A DNA stretch of 37,502 nucleotides. Source: Deltaproteobacteria bacterium. Its GTDB lineage: Bacteria > Desulfobacterota > Syntrophia > Syntrophales > UBA8958. Under the pieces are notes generated by a model. It was not told the origin of the DNA, ran no database searches, and worked only from the letters and a program-made list of their open reading frames with translations. Shown piece by piece: positions 14,422 through 23,329 of this stretch. Location: contig JAPLJZ010000078.1 of the NCBI GenBank assembly GCA_026388335.1, positions 1 to 37,502 on the forward strand, in the 5' to 3' direction. Position numbers and translations under genes: made by a program. Every line of letters starts with the position of its first letter. Positions within the stretch are counted from its first letter, which is position 1.

Positions 14422-15648
14422 ATGAAACTGGCAAAAATATCGCCTTCGCAAAAGATATTCATCGGCATGGCCCTTGGCCTGGCGATCGGCGTGTTGCTCC
14501 CTTCTTTCGCGGCTAACCTTGAACCGCTTAGCGTAATATTTATCCGCCTTGTCAAGACCATCGTCGTTCCCATAATCTTCGCCTCCCTGGTGGTCGGCAT
14601 CGCCTGACACGGCGACATCAAGGCCGTCGGCAGGATGGGACTCAAAGCGATTATCTATTTCGAGGTGATAACGACATTTGCCCTCTTCATCGGTCTGCTG
14701 TCGGTCAACCTGTTAAGGCCGGGAGCCGGGGTGAGCATCCTTGGCGGGAGGGAGACGATTGTTGCCGGCAAGGCCCACAGTTTTTCGGAGCTTTTGGTGC
14801 ACATGTTTCCGGAAAACTTCTTTGAATCGGCGGCCAAAGGCGACCTCCTGCAGGTCGTGGTGTTCACGGTAATCTTTGCGATCGCCCTGATAATGATCGG
14901 GGAGAAAAAAAAGCCGATAATCGATTTCTGCGAATCCCTCACGGAAGCCATGTTCAAATACACGGCGATTATCATGCGCTTCGCCCCCATCGGCGTGGGA
15001 GCGGCGCTGGCGTTCGTCGTCAGCAGCAAGGGCATCTCCGTCGTGGTCCATCTGCTTGCCATGATCATGTCCTTTTTCCTCGCCCTGCTGGTCTTCGTAA
15101 TCTTGATCCTGATTCCGGTAATGCTCATCTGCAGGATTCCCGTCCTAAAGTTTTTCGCCGCCGTCAAAGAGGCGGCGATCATCGCCTTTTCGACGACAAG
15201 TTCCGAGGCCGCCCTACCCAAGGCTATGGAGGCAATGGAGGCCTTCGGCGTTCCACGCCGTATTGTATCATTTGTAATTCCCATCGGATATAGCTTCAAT
15301 CTCGATGGGACGACGTTATATCTGCCGCTGGCCGCCGTGTTTGTGGCCCAGGCCTCCGGAATCGAACTGAGCATAGGCCAGCAACTGTTCATGGGCGTTA
15401 CGATCATGCTGGCCAGCAAAGGTGTGGCGGGGATATCACGGGGATCCATCGTTATCCTGGCCGGTCTTTTGCCGACCTTCGGACTGCCGTTGTCGGCCGT
15501 AGCGGTGCTTCTTGCTATTGACGCCATCGCCGATATGGGGCGGACAACGGTGAACGTAATCGGCAACTGCCTGGCTTCGGTCGTTATTACGAAGTGGGAG
15601 GGCCTGCCGTTAAAACCGGGTGAAATTGCTGCAAAGGAGATGATATGA
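14422..15648 (+). pseudogene. DAACS-family dicarboxylate/aspartate:cation symporter, interrupted by an in-frame TGA
   Basis: Reading through 14605-14607 gives one continuous protein of 408 positions, normal for the family. The upstream piece is 61 residues (starting MKLAKISPSQKIFIGMALGL, ending VVGIA). The downstream piece continues HGDIKAVGRMGLKAIIYFE. Homologues have Gly at the stop position, so GGA to TGA explains it. The rest is intact: STTSSEAALPKAME hairpin, GYSFNLDGTTLYL, and DMGRTTVNVIGN with the cation/substrate-binding Asp and Asn residues. An ATG at 14635 could restart translation but would lack the first helix. The family imports aspartate, glutamate or C4-acids with Na+ or H+. 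It overlaps aspA by 4 nt. A recent mutation, sequencing error or readthrough are the options; no selenocysteine signal was seen. Confidence 0.85.
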
Positions 15649-17060
15649 CCCAGAAAAACTTTCGCATCGAACACGATCTTTTGGGAGAACGGGAAATTAC
15701 CGCCTCCTGTTACTATGGAGTGCAAACCCTGCGGGCGGTCGAAAACTTTCAGATCAGCGGCATAAAGCTTGGTCAGTACCGGTTCATGGTGCAGTCGTTG
15801 GCCTACATAAAAAAGGCTGCCGCCCGCGCCAACGCCAAACTTGGACTGATGCCCGAAGAAATCGCCAAGGCGATATCGCAGGCCTGCGAAGATGTGATCG
15901 CCGGAAAATACAACGATCAGTTTGTTGTCGATATGATCCAGGGCGGGGCGGGGACATCTTCGAACATGAACGCCAATGAGGTGATCGCCAATGTCGCCCT
16001 CGAAAAGCTCGGCTACGAAAAAGGGCGCTACGACATCATCCATCCGAATAATCATGTCAATATGTGTCAGTCAACCAACGACGTCTATCCGACGGCGATT
16101 CGCCTGGCCCTGATATTCAAGATCAGAGAGCTCCTTGAATCGATGCATTATCTCTACGACGCCATCGAGGATAAATCCATCGAGTTCCGGGATGTCATCA
16201 AGATGGGCAGAACCCAGTTGCAGGACGCCGTTCCCATGAGCCTGCGGCAGGAATTCTCAGCTTTCGCCGTGATGGTGGGGGAAGACATCGAGCGGGTGAA
16301 AGAGACCAAGAAGTTATTGCGGGAAATCAATCTGGGGGCGACGGCCATCGGTACGGGGTTGAACGCCCATCCGGAGTATGCTCCCCTGGCGGTCCTCAAT
16401 CTGCGTAAATTTACCGGAATCGAAGTGGAGGCGTCGGTCAATCTGGTGGAAGCCACGCAGGACACGGGTGTTTATGTCCAACTGTCCGGGGTATTGAAGC
16501 GGGTAGCGGTTAAACTGTCAAAAATATGCAACGACTTGCGTCTGCTCTCGTCGGGGCCGCGCTGCGGATTCAACGAGATTCATCTGCCCGCGATGGCCCC
16601 CGGCTCGACGATCATGCCCGGAAAAGTAAATCCCGTAATCCCGGAAGTGGTGAATCAGGTAGCCTATCACGTTATCGGCAATGACATAACCGTAACCTTC
16701 GCCGCCGAAGCGGGACAGCTTCAGTTGAACGCGATGGAGCCTATCATCGCCTTCAGCCTCTTCAATTCCATTACTTTTTTAACTAATGCCTGCCTCACGC
16801 TGGCGGATCGCTGCATTAAAGGGATTACGGCAAATCGGGAACAGTGCCGCCTCAACATTGAAAGGAGTATCGGGCTGGTTACGGCCCTCAATCCCTATAT
16901 CGGATATGAAAAGGCCTCGGAGGTCGCTCATGAGGCGTTGGAAACCGGCAAGTCGGTCTGTGATATCGTCCTTGAAAAAGGCTACCTGTCGAAGGGCGAA
17001 TTGGAAAACATCCTGTCGCCGGAACACATGATCAAACCGCATTATTTCCAGGGGGGATAA
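15645..17060 (+). CDS. aspA: Aspartate ammonia-lyase (aspartase)
   Basis: Cytoplasmic tetramer converting aspartate to fumarate and ammonia. 471 residues, close to E. coli AspA (478). Fumarase/aspartase superfamily signatures: GGAGTSSNMNANEVIAN (the aspartase form; class II fumarases have SGTQSNMN), HPNNHVNMCQSTNDVYPTA, MGRTQLQDAVP, and GSTIMPGKVNPVIPE carrying the mobile catalytic Ser loop. The ATG overlaps the transporter stop as ATGA, so translation is coupled. Within the operon it feeds fumarate toward malate and the upstream malic enzyme. Ammonia release suggests use of aspartate as carbon or electron acceptor source (fumarate). Confidence 0.94.
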   Translation: MTQKNFRIEHDLLGEREITASCYYGVQTLRAVENFQISGIKLGQYRFMVQSLAYIKKAAARANAKLGLMPEEIAKAISQACEDVIAGKYNDQFVVDMIQGGAGTSSNMNANEVIANVALEKLGYEKGRYDIIHPNNHVNMCQSTNDVYPTAIRLALIFKIRELLESMHYLYDAIEDKSIEFRDVIKMGRTQLQDAVPMSLRQEFSAFAVMVGEDIERVKETKKLLREINLGATAIGTGLNAHPEYAPLAVLNLRKFTGIEVEASVNLVEATQDTGVYVQLSGVLKRVAVKLSKICNDLRLLSSGPRCGFNEIHLPAMAPGSTIMPGKVNPVIPEVVNQVAYHVIGNDITVTFAAEAGQLQLNAMEPIIAFSLFNSITFLTNACLTLADRCIKGITANREQCRLNIERSIGLVTALNPYIGYEKASEVAHEALETGKSVCDIVLEKGYLSKGELENILSPEHMIKPHYFQGG

Positions 17061-17073
17061 AGAAAGGCAGGCA

Positions 17074-17949
17074 ATGAGGAAGAGGCTTTTCCCCTGGCTG
17101 GCGCTGGCGGCGTTGATTTTAGGAATTGCACTGGCGGCCGGGTGCGTCGGAAGGGATGGTGCCGATCAATCCCTGGAGATAGCCAAGTTAAGGGGTTATT
17201 TCGTTGTCGGCCTCGACGACGCCTTTCCTCCCATGGGTTTTCGTAAGCAAGCCGATGACAAGACCGTCCATTATACGATCAATCTGGACAAGAAAGCGGT
17301 GGAAGAGATTGCCGCAACCGATGAACTGGTCGGGTTCGATATCGATTTGGCCAGAAGGGCAGCGGAAAAACTAGGGCTGAAGGTCATTTTCAAACCCGTG
17401 GCCTGGGACGGCATAATCGCAAGTCTCAATGCGGGGGATATCGATATGATCTGGAACGGCCTTTCCATCACGCCGGAACGCAAAGAGCAGATCATTTTTT
17501 CCCGGCCCTATCTCGACAACCGCCAGATAATCATGATCAAAAGCGGCTCAGGGATCGGCGGCAAGGCCGATCTTAAAGGGAAAAGAGTCGGCCTGCAGCT
17601 TGGCTCAACAAGCGACACGGCTCTCCATGCCGAGCGGACGATTGCCCTGCAAATCGGGGAACTCAAACGATACCCCGACAACCGGTCGGCAATGCGCGAT
17701 TTGGAGGCGGGGCGCCTCGACGCCGTCATCGTTGATGAAGTCGCCGGACGCTACCATAGCGCCAAAAAACCGGGCGTTTTTGCCATTCTCTCCGATAACT
17801 TCGGGAATGAACTATACGCCGTCGGCTTTCGCAAAAACGCCTTGTCGTTGCGCAACGCCATTGACAAGGTCCTCGCTGAAATGAAGCAAGACGGAAGTGC
17901 AGATATGATAGCAAAAAAATGGTTCGGCGCAGCGATTATAAAAAAGTAA
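17074..17949 (+). CDS. Family-3 amino-acid-binding lipoprotein of an ABC transporter
   Basis: 291 residues. The N-terminus has a lipoprotein signal peptide ending LAAG-C (Cys24), so it is anchored to the membrane on the periplasmic side. The body is a two-lobed periplasmic-binding protein: GYFVVGLDDAFPPMGFR, LVGFDIDLARRAAEKLG, WDGIIASLNAGDIDMIWNGL, ITPERKEQIIFSRPY, and DLKGKRVGLQLGSTS. This is the PF00497 polar amino acid pattern. It starts 13 nt after aspA, suggesting aspartate or glutamate as ligand (inferred). No cognate permease or ATPase is adjacent; the next ABC genes belong to a different family with their own binding protein. It must use a distant permease or act as an orphan receptor. 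Confidence 0.9.
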   Translation: MRKRLFPWLALAALILGIALAAGCVGRDGADQSLEIAKLRGYFVVGLDDAFPPMGFRKQADDKTVHYTINLDKKAVEEIAATDELVGFDIDLARRAAEKLGLKVIFKPVAWDGIIASLNAGDIDMIWNGLSITPERKEQIIFSRPYLDNRQIIMIKSGSGIGGKADLKGKRVGLQLGSTSDTALHAERTIALQIGELKRYPDNRSAMRDLEAGRLDAVIVDEVAGRYHSAKKPGVFAILSDNFGNELYAVGFRKNALSLRNAIDKVLAEMKQDGSADMIAKKWFGAAIIKK

Positions 17950-18005
17950 TTTGCCTCCATTACCATGAACTTGGGCTAACGGCTGTTTCGATAATCATCG
18001 GCTCA

Positions 18006-18066
18006 GCATCCCCCATTTTGCCGCCAGTTATCCATTGACATTCAAAACTGTCTGTGTTACTCATCC
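18006..18066 (+). promoter_or_regulatory. Second copy of the shared promoter element, upstream of the NitT/TauT operon
   Basis: 18006-18040 matches 12807-12840 with one indel and about four mismatches and ends in the same TTGACA (18035-18040). The -10 region (around TTACTC/TACTCA, 18057-18063) is poorer than in the first copy, implying dependence on an activator. The start codon is about 260 nt further on, and the leader contains the HD-GYP relic. Confidence 0.6.
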
Positions 18067-18138
18067 GCCGTCAAAAATCAATGTCTTAACAGTAATTTGC
18101 GCGAGGAGACCTTGGCGCGGGAACATACGTGCGAGGGA

Positions 18139-18333
18139 TCTCTGTTAGTCGTCGGCATCGAAAACCAGAGCAATATTGGCCCGACAATTCTGCACCACCA
18201 TGAGCGCTGGGACGGTTAAGGATATCCGGGTTGCCTGAAAGGCGATCAGATTCCGCTCCACGCCCGTATTGTCGCCGTGGCAGATGCATTCGACGTCATG
18301 ATCTCAGAACACTTAATAGGAGCCAAACTATGA
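18139..18333 (+). pseudogene. Relic of an HD-GYP domain protein
   Basis: One frame reads ILHHHERWDG, a TAA stop (18217-18219), then [20 protein letters not shown] and ADAFDVM. This is the HHE-DG-GYP-LKG-IP-ARI-ADAFD-M core of cyclic-di-GMP phosphodiesterase HD-GYP domains, with the residue between DG and GYP changed to stop. The preceding residues (SLLVVGIENQSNIGPT) may be part of the same protein. The HD part and most of the gene are gone. It fills most of the 380-bp space between 17949 and the next gene; 17950-18005 shows nothing else. Confidence 0.7.
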
Positions 18334-19298
18334 AAAAGATCTTATTCACGATGCTGATGCTGTTTGTTTTCAGTTGTACGTCCGTCCTGGCTGCCGACGT
18401 CGTCCGTCTGGGAAACCTGAAGTTCGCTCATTACGGGGCGGTCTGGTACATGAAGGAGATTGCCCCGAAATATAACTTGAAGATCGATGAAAAGATCTTT
18501 CCAAAAGGGATCGACATCATTCCTGCCATTATTGCCGGCGAGATCGATGTGGCGGCCAGCGCTGTGGACGGCGCAATAGCGGCGCGCGCAAGCGGAGTGC
18601 CCGTCTATATTGTGGCCGGTTTCGCCAAGGGAGGCGCAAGGATTGTCGGGCGGCCCGACATGAAATGGAAATCGGTGGCCGACCTGAAAGGCAAGAAGGT
18701 CGGGGTGGCCCGTGGCGGCGCCCAGGAGCTTGTGCTTCTGGCGGAACTGGGCAAGCACAAACTTACCTATGCCGACAAGCCCGGGAAGGACGTGCAGCTT
18801 GTCTACTTGGCCTATGCCGACCTGAATCAGGCGTTAATGGCAAAAAACATCGACGCCATGTGCCAGTCGGAACCGCAGTCTTCGCAGGCGATCAGTAAAG
18901 GATTCGGAGTTGAGATAATCAAGCCCTACGATACTCCCATCGGCGAGCCGGTACGGACTCTGTTAATGACCGAGGAGCTGTACAACAAAAAGCGGGATGT
19001 GGCCGAGCGCTTCATGAAATGCTTTGTCGAGGCGACCAAGTTGTTCATCGACAATCCAGCCCTGGCCGAGAAATACGTGCGAGAAAAAATGTTCAAAAAT
19101 CAGCTCAGTTCACAGGACTACAAGGACGCCATAGAAAACTCCCCTTTCACCTATAACGTGACGGTGAAGGAAGTACAGGTCTCTACCGACATGATGGTCA
19201 AATACGGCATCGGCAAGCTTGTCAAACCGCCGGCGGCAAAGGATTATGTAAAACTGGAACTGTTGGGAAAGGCTAAGAAGTCGTTGAAAATAAAGTGA
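18330..19298 (+). CDS. NitT/TauT-type ABC transporter substrate-binding protein
   Basis: 322 residues from the ATG at 18330, picked over an upstream GTG at 18231 because a signal peptide starts here ([20 protein letters not shown] then AADVV) and TAGGAG lies 8 nt before. Periplasmic binding protein of the SsuA/TauA/NrtA/THI5 class: [37 protein letters not shown], and [20 protein letters not shown]. Ligands of this class include sulfonates, taurine, nitrate, cyanate, bicarbonate and pyrimidine precursors; nothing here picks one. No oxygenase or reductase gene accompanies it. The stop overlaps the permease GTG (GTGA). Confidence 0.9.
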   Translation: MKKILFTMLMLFVFSCTSVLAADVVRLGNLKFAHYGAVWYMKEIAPKYNLKIDEKIFPKGIDIIPAIIAGEIDVAASAVDGAIAARASGVPVYIVAGFAKGGARIVGRPDMKWKSVADLKGKKVGVARGGAQELVLLAELGKHKLTYADKPGKDVQLVYLAYADLNQALMAKNIDAMCQSEPQSSQAISKGFGVEIIKPYDTPIGEPVRTLLMTEELYNKKRDVAERFMKCFVEATKLFIDNPALAEKYVREKMFKNQLSSQDYKDAIENSPFTYNVTVKEVQVSTDMMVKYGIGKLVKPPAAKDYVKLELLGKAKKSLKIK

Positions 19299-20143
19299 CG
19301 GACAGAAACGGCCGCCTGAAAAACGGCATGGCAATTTTTAAACGGACCCTGCACGGAACCATTGTCCCGGTCGTGCTGCTCATTGTCTGGGAAGCGCTTA
19401 CGCAGAGCGGGTTCATCAATCCCCAGATATTGCCCGCTCCGTCGCAGGTTCTGCTGAAGTGGATTGACTATCTCAAACCGCTTGAGCCGTATGATCCCGC
19501 CAATATGAGTTACCTTACCTGGTTTTTCTCCGGCGAGCTTCCCCATGATGCGCTGGCCAGTATCATCAGGGTGGTGGGCGGCTTTGGCATTGGCGCGGGT
19601 CTGGCCCTGCCGCTTGGGCTTTTGATGGGTGGCAGCGCCCGGTTCTACCAACTCATGAATCCCCTGGTCCAATTACTGCGGCCTATTCCGCCCATTGCCT
19701 ACATCCCGCTTGCCATTCTCTGGTTTGGTCTCGGGAACCCCCCGGCTTTCTTCCTGATCAGCCTCGGAGCATTTTTCCCGGTTTTGATGAATACTATCTC
19801 CGGCGTGCGCACTGTAGATGAAATTTATATTCGTGCGGCCCGCAATCTGGGAGCAAGTGGAGCGACTCTTTTTCTGAGGATCATCCTGCCCGCCGCCACC
19901 CCCCACATCTTGACCGGCCTTCGCGTCGGCATCGGTGTGGCTTTCATCGTCGTCATCGTGGCAGAGATGATTGCTGTCAATAACGGTCTCGGGTTTCGCA
20001 TTCTGGAGGCTCGTGAGTTCATGTGGTCGGACAAGATTATTGCCGGCATGATCACCATCGGCCTGCTCGGACTGGCCATAGACACCGGCATGGATCGCAT
20101 TAATCGTTACCTCCTGCGCTGGCACCGGGGAATGGATCAGTGA
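19295..20143 (+). CDS. NitT/TauT-type ABC transporter permease
   Basis: 282 residues from a GTG overlapping the previous stop; an internal ATG at 19328 is a possible start. Inner-membrane subunit with about six helices (first: GTIVPVVLLIVWEAL). The cytoplasmic EAA loop, IRAARNLGASGATLFLRIIL then PAATPHILTGLR, contacts the ATPase. The family (BPD_transp_1, SsuC/TauC) forms a homodimer. It sits between its binding protein and ATPase, so the operon is complete and self-contained. Confidence 0.92.
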   Translation: MTDRNGRLKNGMAIFKRTLHGTIVPVVLLIVWEALTQSGFINPQILPAPSQVLLKWIDYLKPLEPYDPANMSYLTWFFSGELPHDALASIIRVVGGFGIGAGLALPLGLLMGGSARFYQLMNPLVQLLRPIPPIAYIPLAILWFGLGNPPAFFLISLGAFFPVLMNTISGVRTVDEIYIRAARNLGASGATLFLRIILPAATPHILTGLRVGIGVAFIVVIVAEMIAVNNGLGFRILEAREFMWSDKIIAGMITIGLLGLAIDTGMDRINRYLLRWHRGMDQ

Positions 20144-20150
20144 CGGCATC

Positions 20151-20954
20151 ATGAATGATCTCAGTTCACCCCAGCTTCAAATTGAAGGCGTCAGCAAGGT
20201 TTTCGGTTCTGACGGCACCGAAGTTGTCGCGCTAAAGGATATAAATCTCTCCATCACGGCGGGCGAATTCGTCTGCCTCCTCGGGCCTTCAGGCTGCGGC
20301 AAATCGACACTTCTGAACGCCATCGCCGGTTTTTCACTGCCCACGTGCGGAAGAATTGTTGCCAACGGCGCTGAAGTAGTCGTCCCGGGAACCGATCGGG
20401 CCATGGTTTTTCAGGAGTATGCCCTCTTTCCCTGGATGACGGTGGCGGCTAATATCTCCTTCGGTCTGGAAATCAAAAAAATCCCCAAAGCTGAGATTAT
20501 TAAAAAAGTCGCAACCCTGCTCGAAAAACTTCAGCTCCGGGAATTCAGCGACCGCTTCCCTAAAGATCTCTCCGGCGGCATGCGGCAACGGGTGGCAATA
20601 GCTCGGGCGCTGGCCCTCGATTCGCCAATTCTGCTGATGGACGAGCCGTTCGGCGCGCTGGACGCTCTTACTCGCAGATCTCTTCAGGAAGAGCTTCTCC
20701 GCATCTGGATGGAATTCAAAAAAACCATCGTTTTTGTAACCCACAGCATCGAGGAATCAATCTACCTTGCCGACCGGATTGTGGTCATGACGTTTCGCCC
20801 CGGCACCATCAAACAGGTGGTGCCGATTGATCTGTCACGACCGCGCGATGTGGCATCAAACCGTTTCATCACTATTCAAAAGCAATTATCGCAGATGGTG
20901 ATGGAAGAGCAGATGCGTTTTCAAAAGGATGAAGCGGAACATCTGCGTGTTTGA
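20151..20954 (+). CDS. NitT/TauT-type ABC transporter ATP-binding protein
   Basis: 267 residues, 7 nt after the permease. All ABC motifs are intact: Walker A GPSGCGKST, Q-loop VFQEYALFPWMTV, signature LSGGMRQRVAIARAL, Walker B ILLMDEPFGALD, and switch His in VFVTHSIEE. The C-terminal DLSRPRDV is typical of the SsuB/TauB/NrtD group. It powers uptake through the adjacent permease. The 206 bp after it (20955-21160) contain only weak hairpins. Confidence 0.94.
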   Translation: MNDLSSPQLQIEGVSKVFGSDGTEVVALKDINLSITAGEFVCLLGPSGCGKSTLLNAIAGFSLPTCGRIVANGAEVVVPGTDRAMVFQEYALFPWMTVAANISFGLEIKKIPKAEIIKKVATLLEKLQLREFSDRFPKDLSGGMRQRVAIARALALDSPILLMDEPFGALDALTRRSLQEELLRIWMEFKKTIVFVTHSIEESIYLADRIVVMTFRPGTIKQVVPIDLSRPRDVASNRFITIQKQLSQMVMEEQMRFQKDEAEHLRV

Positions 20955-21118
20955 TGAAACTTGAAATGGCATTTGCTTCATGCGTGACTAAATTTCGGAC
21001 CTATCCCCCATAAAAAGGTTGCAACGTAGCTAACCCGCCGTAGAGGGTTCTTCTAAAATATGTTCCTATGGCATTGTTTATCTTTACGTAATAATTATGT
21101 AAATAATGAAAACCGTTC

Positions 21119-21145
21119 CCGTTTTTGGTCTCGGAAAACCGGGTA
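21119..21145 (-). terminator. Imperfect hairpin downstream of pbpC
   Basis: CCCGTTTT and AAAACCGGG pair with one bulge about 16 bp past the pbpC stop; on the minus strand the hairpin is followed by a short T run (GGTTTTCATT). A plausible but weak terminator for the A2M-pbpC transcript. Confidence 0.4.
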
Positions 21146-21160
21146 TGTGAATACAAAATT

Positions 21161-23311
21161 TTATCTGACGGTGAAGGATACGGTATCGAGGATGCGTCCG
21201 TCTTTATCCAGAATGGACAACTGGTGGCTGCCCCGCTGGGGCCTCCAGAGGAGTTGCTGGGACAGCGCCGGGAGGCGCTGCTGGTTCAGGCACCACTCAT
21301 GGACCGCCCCACGCGGTTGGGCCAGGAAGGAAATCATCTGGTTTGCTTCCGGAATGTCCGGGTCCAGGGCGACGATCATGCCGCCGGCGGGATAAATGAT
21401 CCGGGGCTGTTCGTGAACGGTATGGACGGCGACGGGTACGGCCGGCTCCGTGCCGGTGATAAACCATTCCCGGCGCGCCGTTTCGCCCGTATCCCGGAAG
21501 CGGATGAAAGTGGCCGTGACGCCGGGGGGCGGCTGCGGAGCGATGGAACCGCGCCGCCGGTGCAGATAATTCATGATGTCGTGCCAGACCGGGGCGGCCC
21601 CGGTCACGCCGGATACATTCCACATGGGCTCACCAGAAAAGTTGCCGATCCAAACCCCTACGGTATAGGCTTCGGAGTAGCCGATACACCAGTTGTCCCG
21701 CATATCCTTGCTGGTCCCCGTTTTCACGGCGGTCCAGAAACGGGTGGCCAGGACATTTTCCATCCCGAAGGTGGTGTTCCGCGCCTCCCGGTCCGCGAGG
21801 ATCGTCGAAATAATGAAGGCCCCCTTCCTGTCCATGACCTGCCTTGTTTCCGTGCTTTGACCCCGCGGGAGAAACGTCAGTTCGTTCCACTTGCCGGCGT
21901 TGGCGAGGGTCCGGTAGGCGTTGACCAGTTCAGCGAGGGAAATATCAACCGATCCCAGGGCGACGGCATATCCATAGTAATCGGGATCTTTCTGGATGCT
22001 TGCCATTCCCAGGTCCCGGAGCCGTTCCACAAAAGCGTCGCCCCCCAGCATCAGCAGGGTCCTAACGGCGGGGACATTCAGGGAGGAGGCAAGGGCGGTG
22101 CGGACCGTCACCTGGCCCTGGAAATCTTTGCTGTAGTTTTCCGGGACGTAAAGGCCTGTGGGGGTTGGGATTTGCAGGGGCGTATCTTCAACGACGGAGG
22201 CGGCGGTGAGGATCTTTTTTTCGAGGGCGAGTTCGTAGAGGAAGGGTTTCAGGGCCGAACCGGCCTGACGGAGCGCCCGGACTCCGTCCACATGGGGGGC
22301 CGACGCGGTGATGCCGCTGTTTCCCGCATAGGCGAGGATCTCGCCGCTGGCGTTGTCCACGACGAGGACGGCGCCGTCGCGGACGTTGCGGTCCTTACTG
22401 TCGGCGAGACGGCGGTTCAGGACGGTCAATACATATTCCTGGAGGGGTCGGTCGAGGGTCGAGACGACTTGTGCCCCCGGCTGTTTCAGGAGCATTCCGG
22501 CTACGTGGGGGGCGAGGGCAAGCTGGGGGGTGATGCGGTAAGGACGGCCGATCCGTTCATAGACCAATGCCTTTATTTCCGCAGGCGAGGTCGTCGCCGC
22601 GAGGGACTGACCCAGCCGCTCCGCCCGCCGGACAATCCTATCGAGGGACTGGCTGGTCGAGGGGATCAGGGCGGCCAGGATCAGCGCCTCCGCCTCGGTC
22701 AACCCACCCGGATCTTTGTCGAAGAGGCCCCGGGAGGCGGCGGCGACGCCCTGCAATTCCCCCCGAAAGGAGATGAGATTCAGATAGGCTTCGAGGATTT
22801 CTTCCTTATTCCAGCTTTTTTCCAGCCGATGGGCAGCCTTCATCTGACGCCATTTTTCCTTCAGGGTCTTTTTCGGCGGCCGGATCTTCTCCCTTTCTGC
22901 GAGTTTTCTTGTGAGCTGCATGGTGATGGTGCTTGCCCCGCGGGGCGGACCCGACAGAAGGCGATTCTTGAAAGCGCCGCCCAAGGCCTGCCAGTCCACG
23001 CCCTGATGCCGGTAAAAGCGCCGGTCTTCCGCCTGGATAACCGCCTTGATCAACGCCGGGGATACCTGGGTCAAAGGGACCCATTCCAGACGCCGTCCCT
23101 GTGGGTCCATCCGGAGTTCATGGAGCGGATTGCCATGTCGGTCCAGCAGGATCGCTTCCGACCGGCAATAACCGGCTTTGATGCCGGCGAAGGTGGGCGG
23201 GGGCGGACCGGGGGTAAAGAAGTCGAAAATGGCGTAAACACCAGGTATGGCGAGGATCAGAATCGCGAAAATTGCGAAAACGAGTCTATTTTTAAGCATG
23301 CAGGTTTTCAA
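21161..23311 (-). CDS. pbpC: Penicillin-binding protein 1C (bifunctional peptidoglycan synthase)
   Basis: 716 residues; MLKN at 23299 is an alternative start. One N-terminal membrane helix (VFAIFAILILAIPGVYAIF) anchors the protein in the periplasm. The glycosyltransferase 51 domain has catalytic E95 in EDRRFYRHQGVDW, STITMQLTRKL, and KEEILEAYLNL. The transpeptidase domain has S352-x-x-K355 (GSALKP), SSLN (409-412) and KTGTS (530-534), all intact. The C-terminus is the BiPBP_C extension. It follows the alpha-2-macroglobulin gene by 18 nt, the canonical bacterial pairing in which the macroglobulin traps proteases that breach the envelope and PbpC is thought to repair the wall. Its last 33 codons are copied as fragments at 11614-11713 and in part at 10325-10374. 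Confidence 0.96.
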   Translation of the reverse strand: MKTCMLKNRLVFAIFAILILAIPGVYAIFDFFTPGPPPPTFAGIKAGYCRSEAILLDRHGNPLHELRMDPQGRRLEWVPLTQVSPALIKAVIQAEDRRFYRHQGVDWQALGGAFKNRLLSGPPRGASTITMQLTRKLAEREKIRPPKKTLKEKWRQMKAAHRLEKSWNKEEILEAYLNLISFRGELQGVAAASRGLFDKDPGGLTEAEALILAALIPSTSQSLDRIVRRAERLGQSLAATTSPAEIKALVYERIGRPYRITPQLALAPHVAGMLLKQPGAQVVSTLDRPLQEYVLTVLNRRLADSKDRNVRDGAVLVVDNASGEILAYAGNSGITASAPHVDGVRALRQAGSALKPFLYELALEKKILTAASVVEDTPLQIPTPTGLYVPENYSKDFQGQVTVRTALASSLNVPAVRTLLMLGGDAFVERLRDLGMASIQKDPDYYGYAVALGSVDISLAELVNAYRTLANAGKWNELTFLPRGQSTETRQVMDRKGAFIISTILADREARNTTFGMENVLATRFWTAVKTGTSKDMRDNWCIGYSEAYTVGVWIGNFSGEPMWNVSGVTGAAPVWHDIMNYLHRRRGSIAPQPPPGVTATFIRFRDTGETARREWFITGTEPAVPVAVHTVHEQPRIIYPAGGMIVALDPDIPEANQMISFLAQPRGAVHEWCLNQQRLPALSQQLLWRPQRGSHQLSILDKDGRILDTVSFTVR

Positions 23312-23329
23312 AATACATAATCAGGGTAA

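Noticed and set aside
14605-14607. TGA as selenocysteine or alternative code
   Set aside because: The family has Gly, not Cys, at this position; no selenoprotein family is involved, I saw no SECIS-like hairpin just downstream, and the other genes in the window do not use internal TGA.
12787-14610. 607-codon minus-strand frame opposite the malic enzyme
   Set aside because: Shadow of a well-supported malic enzyme; it has no recognisable motif and spans the shared promoter.
18231-18329. N-terminal extension of the NitT/TauT binding protein
   Set aside because: It would put 33 residues before a clear signal peptide, and the DNA is explained by the HD-GYP relic in another frame.
20990-21060. Third copy of the shared promoter element
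   Set aside because: Only short matches (ATCCCCCAT, CCGCCGT) at different spacing and no TTGACA; likely chance.
21125-23320. 731-codon open frame on the plus strand opposite pbpC
   Set aside because: PbpC on the minus strand has all catalytic motifs. The plus frame is rich in Gly, Arg, Asp and Pro with no domain and mirrors the codon bias of GC-rich antisense DNA.
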